Source: Acetobacteraceae bacterium
GTDB taxonomy: Bacteria > Pseudomonadota > Alphaproteobacteria > Acetobacterales > Acetobacteraceae
Length of the DNA stretch: 27,951 nt
Direction of reading: 5' to 3'
NCBI GenBank assembly: GCA_019237355.1
Contig: JAFAHH010000099.1
Location: 1-27,951 of the forward strand
The stretch's first letter is position 1; every line of letters starts with the position of its first letter. Under the pieces are notes generated by a model. The model was not told where the DNA came from. It saw only the letters and a program-made list of their open reading frames with translations, and ran no database searches. The position numbers were made by a program, and so were the translations under genes. Positions 1 to 6,924 of this stretch are shown here, piece after piece.

Positions 1-99
1 CCTGGACCCGCTGGGGCCGAAAGGCCCCAGGCCCCACCCACTAAGTGATTGGATTGCAAAGGCTCTGCCTTTGCTGGGGTCCAGGGGCAAAGCCCCTGG
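1..99. repeat. GC-rich intergenic hairpin pair
   Basis: Bases 11-18 and 23-30 form a perfect 8-bp stem closed by a GAAA tetraloop. Bases 81-88 and 92-99 form a second perfect 8-bp stem with an AAA loop. Bases 1-9 are the reverse complement of 77-85, so the two hairpins also lie inside a larger inverted repeat. Short palindromes of this kind (GGGGTCCAGGGGCAAAGCCCC-like) are common between genes in Acetobacteraceae, as I recall. They could be transcription terminators of a gene to the left of the window or a mobile palindromic repeat. I see no gene that I can support in 1-385. Confidence 0.6.
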
Positions 100-385
100 C
101 CTTCTGTCGATGCTTGCAAATGACCGACTTCAGCGTTTTTCCGCAGCCTGCTAGACTCCGTCACGGTTATCCGCGCGTCGCTACGTGGAGAACAGGCAAG
201 CCGTCTTTTCGTAGCAACAGTTTCGGTTGGCGATCACGCACAAAATAGTCGATCCCACGGTTCATCACGTTTGCGGCCCGATCTCGCAACCAAGCATTAA
301 CTTTTATGGGACATAACGAGAACACCGACGGCGCTCCGCCGCGCCAATCACGCCAGAATGGCCCGACCCCGAGAAGAGATCAGCC

Positions 386-610
386 ATGCTTGCCGATTGG
401 AACGCACTTTCTGACGAGCTTCAGCTTACCCTTTCCCAGGAGGCACTGTTTCACGCAGCCGAAACGATTGCCTGGCAAGCCGAATCACTGGCCGAAGAAA
501 TCGAGTGCGGGAACCTGGCCGATCGGGGCGGGCCCGACGCGCTGCGCTTGCTTGCGGCGGTCGTACGCTGCAACGGCCGGGACCGCCTGGTGCCGGCCGG
601 CTGCGCCTAG
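386..610 (+). CDS. Small hypothetical protein, 74 aa
   Basis: I do not recognise this family. The predicted protein is a 74-residue soluble polypeptide, largely helical in composition and acidic in its first 50 residues, with an Ala/Glu-rich stretch (about residues 17-42) and a C-terminal part rich in Arg, Cys and Gly. It has no signal peptide or membrane segment. A weak purine-rich site (AGAAGA) lies about 9 bases before the ATG. An overlapping ORF in another frame (306-626) is Pro/Arg-rich and looks like a shadow. The TAG stop at 608-610 lies inside the first CTAGAGC of the repeat element that follows, so the original C-terminus may have been different. It converges on the degP-like gene. 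Confidence 0.45.
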   Translation: MLADWNALSDELQLTLSQEALFHAAETIAWQAESLAEEIECGNLADRGGPDALRLLAAVVRCNGRDRLVPAGCA

Positions 611-678
611 AGCACGATGTCTTTAGGTTGAAGTCATCATGCTATAGAATTCCGGTTTGAAAGCGCGATTATTAGATT

Positions 679-728
679 AGAGCGCGATGGCTTGAGGCGG
701 AATCGCCGGAAAGCCTGAATCGCGCTCT
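679..728. repeat. 50-nt compound hairpin, module of the mosaic repeat
   Basis: Bases 679-688 and 719-728 are a perfect 10-bp inverted repeat (AGAGCGCGAT/ATCGCGCTCT). Nested inside are GGCTT/AAGCC (689-693 with 711-715) and GGCG/CGCC (696-699 with 704-707). An inverted, diverged copy of exactly the same 50-nt length lies at 24277-24326. Confidence 0.75.
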
Positions 729-743
729 CAAAGCCAAAAATCC

Positions 744-776
744 TAGAGCGGTTTCCACTCAAGTGAAACCGCTCTA
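744..776. repeat. 12-bp-stem hairpin
   Basis: Bases 744-755 (TAGAGCGGTTTC) pair perfectly with 765-776 (GAAACCGCTCTA) around a 9-base loop. This is the second stem-loop of the mosaic repeat. There is no T-run on either side, so it is not a classical terminator, although it could still protect transcript 3' ends. Confidence 0.7.
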
Positions 777-845
777 TATTCGTTTGGCGAGTAGATTCAC
801 GCGATGTGGATCGCCTTCGACGATTCCACCTGATCGCGATCTGCT

Positions 846-885
846 CTAGAGCGGGATGAGTTGACCAAAAGTCATCCCGCTCTAG
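846..885 (-). terminator. 14-bp-stem hairpin at the degP stop; possible terminator
   Basis: Bases 846-859 (CTAGAGCGGGATGA) pair perfectly with 872-885 around a 12-base loop. The stem includes the stop codon of the protease gene (884-882). No T-tract follows on the minus strand, so intrinsic termination is uncertain; mRNA 3'-end stabilisation is equally possible. Confidence 0.4.
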
Positions 886-2363
886 CCCTCGCGGCCGTGG
901 TCGAGATTGATGGCCACGAAGGCGGGCTCCCCGTTGCGGATCACGCGCAAGGCAAGCGCGTGATCGTGTGACCGAGTGGCCCTACGAACGGCATTCACCA
1001 CATCATCCGGCGAGGAAACCGATTTCGTGCCGATCCCGATGATAACATCGCCCGGCTGGATTCCCGCTTGCTCGGCTGGGGAACCCGGCTGAACTTGCGC
1101 CACGACCGCGCCCTTCACATTTGGTGGGACATCGAACTGGTCGCGAACTCCGGGTGTAAGCGGCGCTAGAGCCAAACCGACCCGGGCTTGACCTTCTTCG
1201 TCTTGCTGCGGAGCACCGCCCTCAGCGACTTGCTCGTTCGGCAAGGACGAGACAGTCACCTCGATTGTCCGGTGCTCGCCATTGCGAACCACATCGAGCT
1301 TGGCCGTGTCGCCGGGCTTTACGGCCGCAACTTGCACTGCGAGGTCGCGCGGGTTTTGCACATTCTGCCCATTGACTGATTCGATAACGTCCCCCGGCTG
1401 GAGGCCGGCCTTGGCGGCAGGGCTGTCCGGTTTCACCCCAGCAAGCAAGGCACCCCTATCCGGCACGTTCAGGGCCTTCGCCATTTGCGAGCTGACCTGC
1501 TGAGCTTCCACCCCGATGTACCCGCGGGTCACATGCCCGGTCTGCTCGATCTGAGCCACGACTGATTTTATCGTGTTGGAGGGGATCGCGAAGCCGATTC
1601 CGATCGAGCCGCCCGTCGGTGACAGGATCGCGGTGTTCATGCCGACCGCTTTGCCGTCTTGCGTGAATAAGGGCCCGCCAGAGTTACCGCGGTTGATGGG
1701 CGCGTCGATCTGAATAAATTGGTCGTAGGGTCCAGCGCCGATGTCCCGGCCCTCGGCCGAAACGATGCCCGCAGTTACGGTCCCGCCGAGGCCGAACGGA
1801 TTGCCGATCGCCACGACCCACTCCCCGGGCCGGAGATGGTTGGAATCGCCTAGTTGTATGTAGGGCAGCTTATGGCCTGCATCGACCTTGAGCACTGCGA
1901 TATCGGTTCGTGGATCGCGGCCCATTACCTTGGCCGGTAGTTCGGTACCGTCATCGAGCACCACCTGCACGCTCTTGGCGTTCTGCACGACATGGTTATT
2001 TGTTACGATCGTACCGTCTGGATTGATGATGAATCCGGAGCCGCGTGCTTCGACTTGCCGGGCGCGGCCGGGGAACATCTGGCTGAAGGGGAACGGAACC
2101 GGCCCCTCGTCGCTGGCCGCGCTCACATTCATCTTGGTGGTAATGGAAACCACGGCCGGCTTGACCTGTGCGACAAGGTTGGAAAAGTCGGGCAGCGGAT
2201 GCTGCAGCTCGGTCGCGCCAGGCGGGTTGACGGGGGCGGCGTTGGCGCCGGGGTTTTCGGCAAACGCGCCGTGGCCCACGGCGTAGCCTCCCAATGCAGT
2301 GCCGGCCAGCAGCACAGCCGCAAACGCGGTCCGCCGTAGCTGGCCCCGGTTGATGTGCGACAT
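882..2363 (-). CDS. degP: DegP/MucD-family periplasmic serine protease (Do)
   Basis: The protein is 493 aa with an N-terminal hydrophobic signal or anchor (about residues 11-35), a trypsin-like domain and two PDZ domains (about 275-370 and 395-485). This is the full layout of HtrA/Do proteases, which degrade or refold misfolded envelope proteins. The catalytic triad is visible as His124 (TNNHVV), Asp154 (TDIAVLKV) and Ser228 (GNSGGPL). The start is well supported: AAGGAGA lies 7 bases before the ATG. The intergenic stretch 2364-2637 must hold its promoter, but I see no convincing sigma boxes there. In many alphaproteobacteria a degP-like gene follows hflK-hflC directly; here that pair is 22 kb away on the same strand. 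The stop codon is formed by the adjacent repeat element. Whether it is degP, degQ or mucD by orthology cannot be settled by eye. Confidence 0.93.
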   Translation of the reverse strand: MSHINRGQLRRTAFAAVLLAGTALGGYAVGHGAFAENPGANAAPVNPPGATELQHPLPDFSNLVAQVKPAVVSITTKMNVSAASDEGPVPFPFSQMFPGRARQVEARGSGFIINPDGTIVTNNHVVQNAKSVQVVLDDGTELPAKVMGRDPRTDIAVLKVDAGHKLPYIQLGDSNHLRPGEWVVAIGNPFGLGGTVTAGIVSAEGRDIGAGPYDQFIQIDAPINRGNSGGPLFTQDGKAVGMNTAILSPTGGSIGIGFAIPSNTIKSVVAQIEQTGHVTRGYIGVEAQQVSSQMAKALNVPDRGALLAGVKPDSPAAKAGLQPGDVIESVNGQNVQNPRDLAVQVAAVKPGDTAKLDVVRNGEHRTIEVTVSSLPNEQVAEGGAPQQDEEGQARVGLALAPLTPGVRDQFDVPPNVKGAVVAQVQPGSPAEQAGIQPGDVIIGIGTKSVSSPDDVVNAVRRATRSHDHALALRVIRNGEPAFVAINLDHGREG

Positions 2364-2637
2364 AGCGTCTCCTTCGATTTTTGGGGTTGAGCGGCTACTC
2401 CTGCCGCTCCTGCCTCGCTAAATGCGTCTTGCAAGGTGACCGTTTGCCACCGGCGGCGATTAAACCCTCGTCATTCGCGCTTTTTTCGCCACCGCACCCG
2501 GCCACGGCTGAGGGATCCTCCCGTTTCCGATCGGAGGGATTGCGAGCGCGAGACGTAACGATCGGTCCGCTGGCCAGCGGAGGGTGATTTGCCGGGACGA
2601 GTGCTTGCCAACCCAGCGGGGACGGTAAACCGGAGAT

Positions 2638-2832
2638 TTACTTCCAGCCGCCAGTCGCCTTGTCTGCTACCAAAACATATGGCTGATCGGCGCTCGGGTC
2701 GATCCTGAAATTCACGTACATGCCTTGCACGCCATGCCCGGGGACACCGCAGAAATACCAGTAGTCACCCGGCTTGTTAGCGATGAAACTGAAATTGTCC
2801 TTCGCGTTTGGCTCAATCCCGCTCTCTGGAGA
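2638..2832 (-). pseudogene. Truncated sulfocyanin-like cupredoxin (C-terminal remnant)
   Basis: Immediately after the TGA stop of the PCuAC gene, and in the same reading frame, 64 further sense codons run to a TAA at 2640-2638. They encode the C-terminal half of a type I copper protein. Residues 26-38 read YFCGVPGHGVQGM, giving the Cys-x4-His-x4-Met ligand cluster of the sulfocyanin/rusticyanin type, followed by a final beta strand (MYVNFRID). The N-terminal half with the first His ligand is missing and there is no start codon: the ATG overlapping the PCuAC stop is in another frame and ends after seven codons. The simplest reading is a deletion that removed the 5' half of a downstream cupredoxin gene. 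The intact codons and ligands suggest that the event was recent or that the fragment is still translated by readthrough. Confidence 0.75.
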
Positions 2833-3279
2833 TCATACCCCAGGTGGCGGCTTGGTCGCCCCGGCAGGGGCAATCTTGGCCGTCGCCTCCACCGGACCGC
2901 CCTTTTCAAAGGTAACCGTAACCGGCATCGAGTCGCCGGGCTTCAAGGCCTGCTTCAACCCCACCAGCATCACATGGTAGCCGCCTGGCTCCAGCCGCAG
3001 CGGCGCATCTGGTCCAACGGGCAATCTACCGACCGGCCGCATTTGCATCACCCCCTGCTCATGGCTTGATTGATGCAGCTCGGCCGATTGCGCGACCGGA
3101 GTACTCACCCCAGTCAGAAAATCGGGCGAGCCGGTAACCGTGACCGTCATGTAAAGCGCACTGTTTTGCCCCGGCCCGGCAGCACGCGCCCAGATGTGCT
3201 CCAGCTTGATGTCCTGCCGGGCCGCATAAGCCCAAAGCGGCAAAACCGAGACAGCAGCGGCGATTAGCAATCTTTGCAT
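2833..3279 (-). CDS. PCuAC periplasmic copper(I) chaperone
   Basis: The 148-aa product has a signal peptide (about residues 1-20) and belongs to the PCuAC/DUF461 family, which carries Cu(I) in the periplasm to the CuA site of cytochrome c oxidase together with SCO proteins. The family motif H-x10-M-x21-H-x-M is exact: His69, Met80, His102 and Met104. I chose the ATG at 3279 because the signal peptide begins there. The frame is open to a TTG at 3312, which would add 11 residues and overlap SCO1. The gap to the upstream SCO1 stop is 13 bases, so the two form an operon. A cupredoxin remnant lies in frame after its stop codon. The tail (Pro-rich, residues 138-148) is a plausible native C-terminus. 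There is no gene symbol I would insist on. Confidence 0.9.
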   Translation of the reverse strand: MQRLLIAAAVSVLPLWAYAARQDIKLEHIWARAAGPGQNSALYMTVTVTGSPDFLTGVSTPVAQSAELHQSSHEQGVMQMRPVGRLPVGPDAPLRLEPGGYHVMLVGLKQALKPGDSMPVTVTFEKGGPVEATAKIAPAGATKPPPGV

Positions 3280-3292
3280 CACGGCCCTACTT

Positions 3293-3898
3293 CTAGGATA
3301 AATATTTGGCAATATCGGTCGCCAAGGCCTCCGGGGATTCAGACGGGATTGGTGCGATGAACCGGCCGTCCGGACCCATCAGGTAAAGCACAGAACTGTG
3401 GTCCACAGTGTAGTCTTTAGGCCCTGGTCCCGTCCGGTGAATTGCCCGGTAAACGCGATACTCTTTCGTCACCGCGGCGATTTGCTCGGGAGTTCCTGTA
3501 AGGCCGATCAGCTTTGGTGAGAAATTGCCCACGTATTGCTTGATCACCGCCGGTGTATCGCGATCGGGATCAAGCGTGATGAAAATGGGCTGCACCCGGT
3601 CCGCTTTCGGGCCAAGTTGGTCTAGTGCCTCCGCAACCTCGTTGAGGGTCGTAGGGCAGGCATCCGGGCAGAAGGTGAAGCCGAAATACACCAGCATATA
3701 GCGGCCCCGGAACGAGCGGTCCGTGACTTGCTGGCCCAATCCATCGATCAACGTGAAAGGACCGCCAATGCCGGAGGCCTGACTGTGGGCCTGGAATAGC
3801 CACGTCGCGACGCCGGCAATGACCAGCACCGCTGCAAAGGCCATTCCCACAATCGCCAGCCGATATCCGCGCCGGTGCGGACCAAAGTCAAGCCTCAT
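3293..3898 (-). CDS. SCO1/SenC copper chaperone for cytochrome oxidase
   Basis: The 201-aa protein has one N-terminal membrane anchor (about residues 15-37) and a thioredoxin-like SCO domain. The copper-binding residues are all present: Cys77 and Cys81 in FCPDACP, and His167 in DHSS. SCO proteins deliver or reduce copper at the CuA centre of the cytochrome c oxidase CoxB subunit. It lies directly upstream of PCuAC, the usual partner. The Shine-Dalgarno is weak (TGGAA about 10 bases ahead). A 48-codon ORF (4034-3888) overlaps its start by 11 bases, which would permit translational coupling if that ORF is used. Confidence 0.92.
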   Translation of the reverse strand: MRLDFGPHRRGYRLAIVGMAFAAVLVIAGVATWLFQAHSQASGIGGPFTLIDGLGQQVTDRSFRGRYMLVYFGFTFCPDACPTTLNEVAEALDQLGPKADRVQPIFITLDPDRDTPAVIKQYVGNFSPKLIGLTGTPEQIAAVTKEYRVYRAIHRTGPGPKDYTVDHSSVLYLMGPDGRFIAPIPSESPEALATDIAKYLS

Positions 3899-4034
3899 GG
3901 GCCGATTCCAGATAGCTCAGAAGCATGCCTGTACCTTTGCCTTTGCGGCCCACCCGCCATTTTGCCGAGCCTGACGCCGCCAAGGTTCCAGCAAAGTGGG
4001 GCTGCGCCCAGATAGAAGCAAAATACGCAGGCAT
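3888..4034 (-). CDS. Possible 48-aa upstream ORF overlapping the SCO1 start
   Basis: An ATG at 4034-4032 opens 48 codons that end at a TGA (3890-3888) inside the first codons of the SCO1 gene. The product would have a basic middle (WRVGRKGKGTG, residues 26-36) and no recognisable domain. A weak GGG-containing site precedes the ATG. It could be a translated leader that couples to SCO1 or a chance ORF in GC-rich DNA. I see no other gene in 3899-4166. Confidence 0.2.
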   Translation of the reverse strand: MPAYFASIWAQPHFAGTLAASGSAKWRVGRKGKGTGMLLSYLESAHEA

Positions 4035-4166
4035 CAAGTCCAGCCCTGCAGGATCAGGAATATTGAATTAGCAATGTTGCGGGCTGCTAGCGAGCGCTTA
4101 TGCCCGACCGGACCGCCGGTCACTCATTAGTCAACAGCCCGACCGTAGCTTACACCAGCAGCCCTA

Positions 4167-5369
4167 CTACCCCTTGGCCTTGCTGAGGGGTTTGATTAAC
4201 CCTCTTGCTATATCTATTAATCTCCGCATTCTGTTTTGCTTTTCCCTTGGAGGCGCGATTTGTTCTTCTGAAAGCGCGATCCGTTCTTCAAGAGGATCAA
4301 TGACGTTGATGCAGAAAGCAATGTACCTCTTGCTCATGTTTACGTAATCGTCTAGACACCAGGCATGCGGCACCTCCTCACGACCCACATCCCAGCGCCC
4401 GGGCGAAAGCCGGAGCGCAGCAGCGACATGTTCTGCCTCAGTCCAGGCTTCGTTTAGGCGATCCGTGATCCCCTCGATTGCAGCGCAAGTTTCGCGTACG
4501 AGTGTTTCCCTGAGCAAACTCGTTGCGAAAATAGCCCTCCAGACCGCTGGCGGATGTGTCCGTAATGACTGGAGCGCCAAGGTAGCTTCACCTCGATCCA
4601 GGAGTTGCCCGAGCACGATAGCCGCGAAGGCTAACACGAAGGTGATCTCGCCAACCTCTGCAGTGCTTAGACGCTTAGGGCTATGCCCCATCAGCCCCGC
4701 TTCCACCAGCATCATGTCAAACGCGTGCACGTCAGCGTCGAACTCAATAAACCGCAACTGCTCCTCACCAAAGCGCGAACTGTTCAGCTGGAACGCCTCG
4801 TCGATCACACCCAGCCCCTCGCCTTGGCGCAGAATCTTGAGATGACGGCGCGCGAGATGGGCCATCTCGTGATGCACTACCAGCTGCGCAACTCTGCAGT
4901 ATAGCTCGTGAAGTGCATTGATCCGCTCACCCCTGACGCCAGGTCCTGAAAACCCGCCAATCAGCGCGTGGGCTAATTCTTCCGAGACACTCGCCTCATT
5001 GGACGTTGTCCCGCGTGGATAGGCATCATCCAGCAATTTCTTCTCGGTCATTGCGCAAGCGAGAGCATCGGCGGTGGCGGTCAGCATCCCACGGCTCACG
5101 ACAATTGCTGACCGCCGGGGTGCGGCTACGGCCCAGGCGTTAACCGTGCAGTTGTCGACCGCGAAGAACGCAAGCTCACCAATGCGCCCTTCGTAGCTGC
5201 TGCCTTCGAGTTGCGCGTCCGAATCTTGGATCACCTGCGTCCAGCAACTCAGAAGGACTTCCTCTCGGAATGTGACACCTGTTTCAAGCATGCCTCCGAT
5301 GCGGCGAATTTCGTGGTGGCTTCGCCAAAACCCCTGGCTGCCACCCGGCTCACTCGACCAAAAGCTCAT
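4167..5369 (-). CDS. M48-like zinc metallopeptidase domain protein
   Basis: The 400-aa protein carries the zinc-protease motif HEMAH (residues 167-171) and a downstream ExxxD (Glu209 to Asp213 in EFDAD), the usual third ligand arrangement of M48 peptidases. Ahead of these, VNAWAVAAPRRSAIVVSRGM (77-96) matches the VNAfa...ivvtrGLL element of that family. A hydrophobic helix (about 240-262) may be a single membrane segment; there is no signal peptide. The C-terminal third is charged and helical and I do not recognise it. The start is uncertain: ATG at 5369 has no clear ribosome site, and Met27 (5291) has GGAGG but too close. It is divergent, 61 bases apart, from a small membrane protein, suggesting a two-gene unit. 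The substrate is unknown. Confidence 0.75.
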   Translation of the reverse strand: MSFWSSEPGGSQGFWRSHHEIRRIGGMLETGVTFREEVLLSCWTQVIQDSDAQLEGSSYEGRIGELAFFAVDNCTVNAWAVAAPRRSAIVVSRGMLTATADALACAMTEKKLLDDAYPRGTTSNEASVSEELAHALIGGFSGPGVRGERINALHELYCRVAQLVVHHEMAHLARRHLKILRQGEGLGVIDEAFQLNSSRFGEEQLRFIEFDADVHAFDMMLVEAGLMGHSPKRLSTAEVGEITFVLAFAAIVLGQLLDRGEATLALQSLRTHPPAVWRAIFATSLLRETLVRETCAAIEGITDRLNEAWTEAEHVAAALRLSPGRWDVGREEVPHAWCLDDYVNMSKRYIAFCINVIDPLEERIALSEEQIAPPREKQNRMRRLIDIARGLIKPLSKAKG

Positions 5370-5430
5370 TCAAGGATCCGGATCTGTCGTGATAATTTAC
5401 CATTTAAGATTGTTTAACCAAGAGGGAAGG
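5370..5430. promoter_or_regulatory. AT-rich divergent promoter region
   Basis: These 61 bases separate the starts of the peptidase and membrane-protein genes and are much more AT-rich than their surroundings (around 5390-5418). Both promoters must lie here or inside the opposite gene. I cannot assign -35 and -10 boxes with confidence. Confidence 0.4.
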
Positions 5431-5898
5431 ATGGCAGCACCACTACGCATCCGCCTGCCGCAGGAATCACTGGCCGCAGGACCTGAGGAGCCACAGGAGA
5501 AAGCAAAAACCTATTTGGGTGAGCTAGTTAAGCTCATCCCGGCCGAGATCGTCGCACTCTACATTTTCGGTCGAGGCCTGATTTCGGCTCAGTTCGGGAT
5601 GCCGACCCCCGCGGCGCTGTTACCCGAGTGGGCCTACTGGATAGGTTGGTTCCTCCTCTGTTTGATCCTCCTTGTGCTCGTGAGGTGTTGGCTCACCTCA
5701 GATTCCGAAACGACTTTGGGCCCGGAATGGCCCGCAGTGTGGCTCGCCGTGAGCGCCTTCGTTGTTTGGGTTTACTCTATGGGCGATGTGTTCGACCGAG
5801 TACTCCGGATCTGGGATCCGCTCCTGGCAAGCCTGCTCGTTCCCGCCCACACCATAGCCGGCCCGGCGATCTATCGGGGGCTGGCAAGAAAGTCCTAA
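5431..5898 (+). CDS. Small multi-pass membrane protein of unknown function
   Basis: The 155-aa product has a polar N-terminus (1-28), then a segment KLIPAEIVALYIFGRGLI (34-51), and three clear hydrophobic helices at about 66-88, 99-117 and 128-147. The IPAEIVALY element resembles a motif I have seen in uncharacterised small bacterial membrane proteins, but I cannot name a family. The chosen ATG at 5431 follows GAGGGAAGG closely; the frame stays open upstream, but only through what looks like the promoter region. It is transcribed divergently from the M48-like peptidase and is its probable partner (anchor, substrate or regulator), which is inference from position only. 5899-6062 is a short gap with nothing I can identify. 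Confidence 0.65.
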   Translation: MAAPLRIRLPQESLAAGPEEPQEKAKTYLGELVKLIPAEIVALYIFGRGLISAQFGMPTPAALLPEWAYWIGWFLLCLILLVLVRCWLTSDSETTLGPEWPAVWLAVSAFVVWVYSMGDVFDRVLRIWDPLLASLLVPAHTIAGPAIYRGLARKS

Positions 5899-6062
5899 GC
5901 CCGGCCCATACTTTGCTGGCTTGAATTTCCTTGGTTTTGGATCGGCCATGCCAGCCGATCCCTAGACCAGGAGTATGGACGAGCAATGTTGCGCGCCCAA
6001 GCGAGCCGTCCTACCCGCCCGGCCCGATTATTGGGGCTCAGCGCCCGTCCAACGCTTCGAGA

Positions 6063-6887
6063 CTACGCCTGAGCCGCCCCCTCGAGAATCTCATCCGTAA
6101 TTACCGCGAACTCGGCGAGAGTCGCGCTACCAAAGTTAGTGGTAATGGCGACATCCGTGGCATCCCGCCCATGCGCCATCAAAATCCGGCCGATACGACG
6201 GTGGTTGTGGCGGGCGTCGAATGTGTACCACCGCCCACCCAGATAGGCCTCGAACCAGGCGCTAAAATCCATTGGGGAATCGGCCGGAGGTACGCCGATA
6301 TCACCCAGGTAGCCTGTGCAGTAGCGGGCGGGGATGTTCATGCATCGGCAGAACGTGACCGCAAGATGCGTGAAATCCCGGCATACCCCCTTTCGCTCCA
6401 TGAACGCGTCCCAGGCCGTCTTCGTGGGACGCGCATATTCATAGCCGAATGTTATTCGCTCATGAACATAGTCACAGATGGCCTGGACTCGACCCCATCC
6501 GAGCGGCGAATCCGCGAAAAGCGACCACGCCGTGTCCGAAAGCCGATCGGTTTCGCAATAGCGGCTGCCAAGCAGGTAAACAAGCACATCGTCTGGCAGA
6601 TCTTCGATTGGATGCTGCTGCGCATCCGGCGCGAATTCGTCCGGAGCACCAGAATCCTCAATGATAAAATCATTAGAAATTGTGAGCCTGCCTTCCGGGC
6701 CCACGATTCGGTGACAGATGTTGCCAAAACCGTCCCGATATTCCCGGGCGGATATGGCCGGATCGAACGCTATCTCGTGCGGCGTGCGAAGACCGGGCAA
6801 GCGCGAAGGGTGCACACTTAGCACCAAAATCATCGGCGTGGGCCTGGGCAAGTCATAGCCAATTCGAAACCCGGCGCGGATCAGCAT
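6063..6887 (-). CDS. Transglutaminase-like protein, catalytic His replaced by Ser
   Basis: The 274-aa cytoplasmic protein belongs to the transglutaminase-like (papain-fold) superfamily, N-terminal domain about 1-110 and core about 130-235. The nucleophile Cys169 is present (KGVCRDFTHLA), and the Asp position is present as Asp224 (WYTFDARHN). Where the classical enzyme has His, the sequence reads DFSAWFEAY with Ser209. The reading is clear in the DNA (AGC codon). It may act with another base, be a non-hydrolytic amide-binding protein, or belong to a subgroup that lacks this His. It is the last gene of the ATP-grasp/Alpha-E/transglutaminase operon, 37 bases after the previous gene. The ORF on the opposite strand (5931-6821) is a shadow. 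Confidence 0.85.
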   Translation of the reverse strand: MLIRAGFRIGYDLPRPTPMILVLSVHPSRLPGLRTPHEIAFDPAISAREYRDGFGNICHRIVGPEGRLTISNDFIIEDSGAPDEFAPDAQQHPIEDLPDDVLVYLLGSRYCETDRLSDTAWSLFADSPLGWGRVQAICDYVHERITFGYEYARPTKTAWDAFMERKGVCRDFTHLAVTFCRCMNIPARYCTGYLGDIGVPPADSPMDFSAWFEAYLGGRWYTFDARHNHRRIGRILMAHGRDATDVAITTNFGSATLAEFAVITDEILEGAAQA

Positions 6888-6924
6888 CGGTTCATCCTTC
6901 CTCTACGTCTTAAGAGTGCATCTG

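Larger units (their letters stand above)
607..885. repeat. Mosaic CTAGAGC intergenic repeat, copy A
   Basis: This 279-bp element fills the gap between two converging genes. It contains a 50-nt hairpin (679-728), a 12-bp-stem hairpin (744-776), a 55-bp segment shared with 24211-24265, and a terminal 14-bp-stem hairpin (846-885). It begins and ends with CTAGAGC or its complement GCTCTAG. Those ends form the TAG stop codons of both flanking genes (608-610 on + and 884-882 on -). A rearranged partner lies at 24150-24328 and a fragment at 21727-21753. Confidence 0.75.

Noticed and set aside
2833..2835. TGA between PCuAC and the cupredoxin part as a selenocysteine or programmed readthrough codon
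   Set aside because: PCuAC is complete at this point, no selenocysteine element is evident, and the downstream part is a half domain. A deletion scar is simpler.
5931..6821. 296-codon ORF on the + strand
   Set aside because: It is antisense to the transglutaminase-like gene, Arg/Pro-rich, and has no recognisable domain or ribosome site; a GC-rich shadow.
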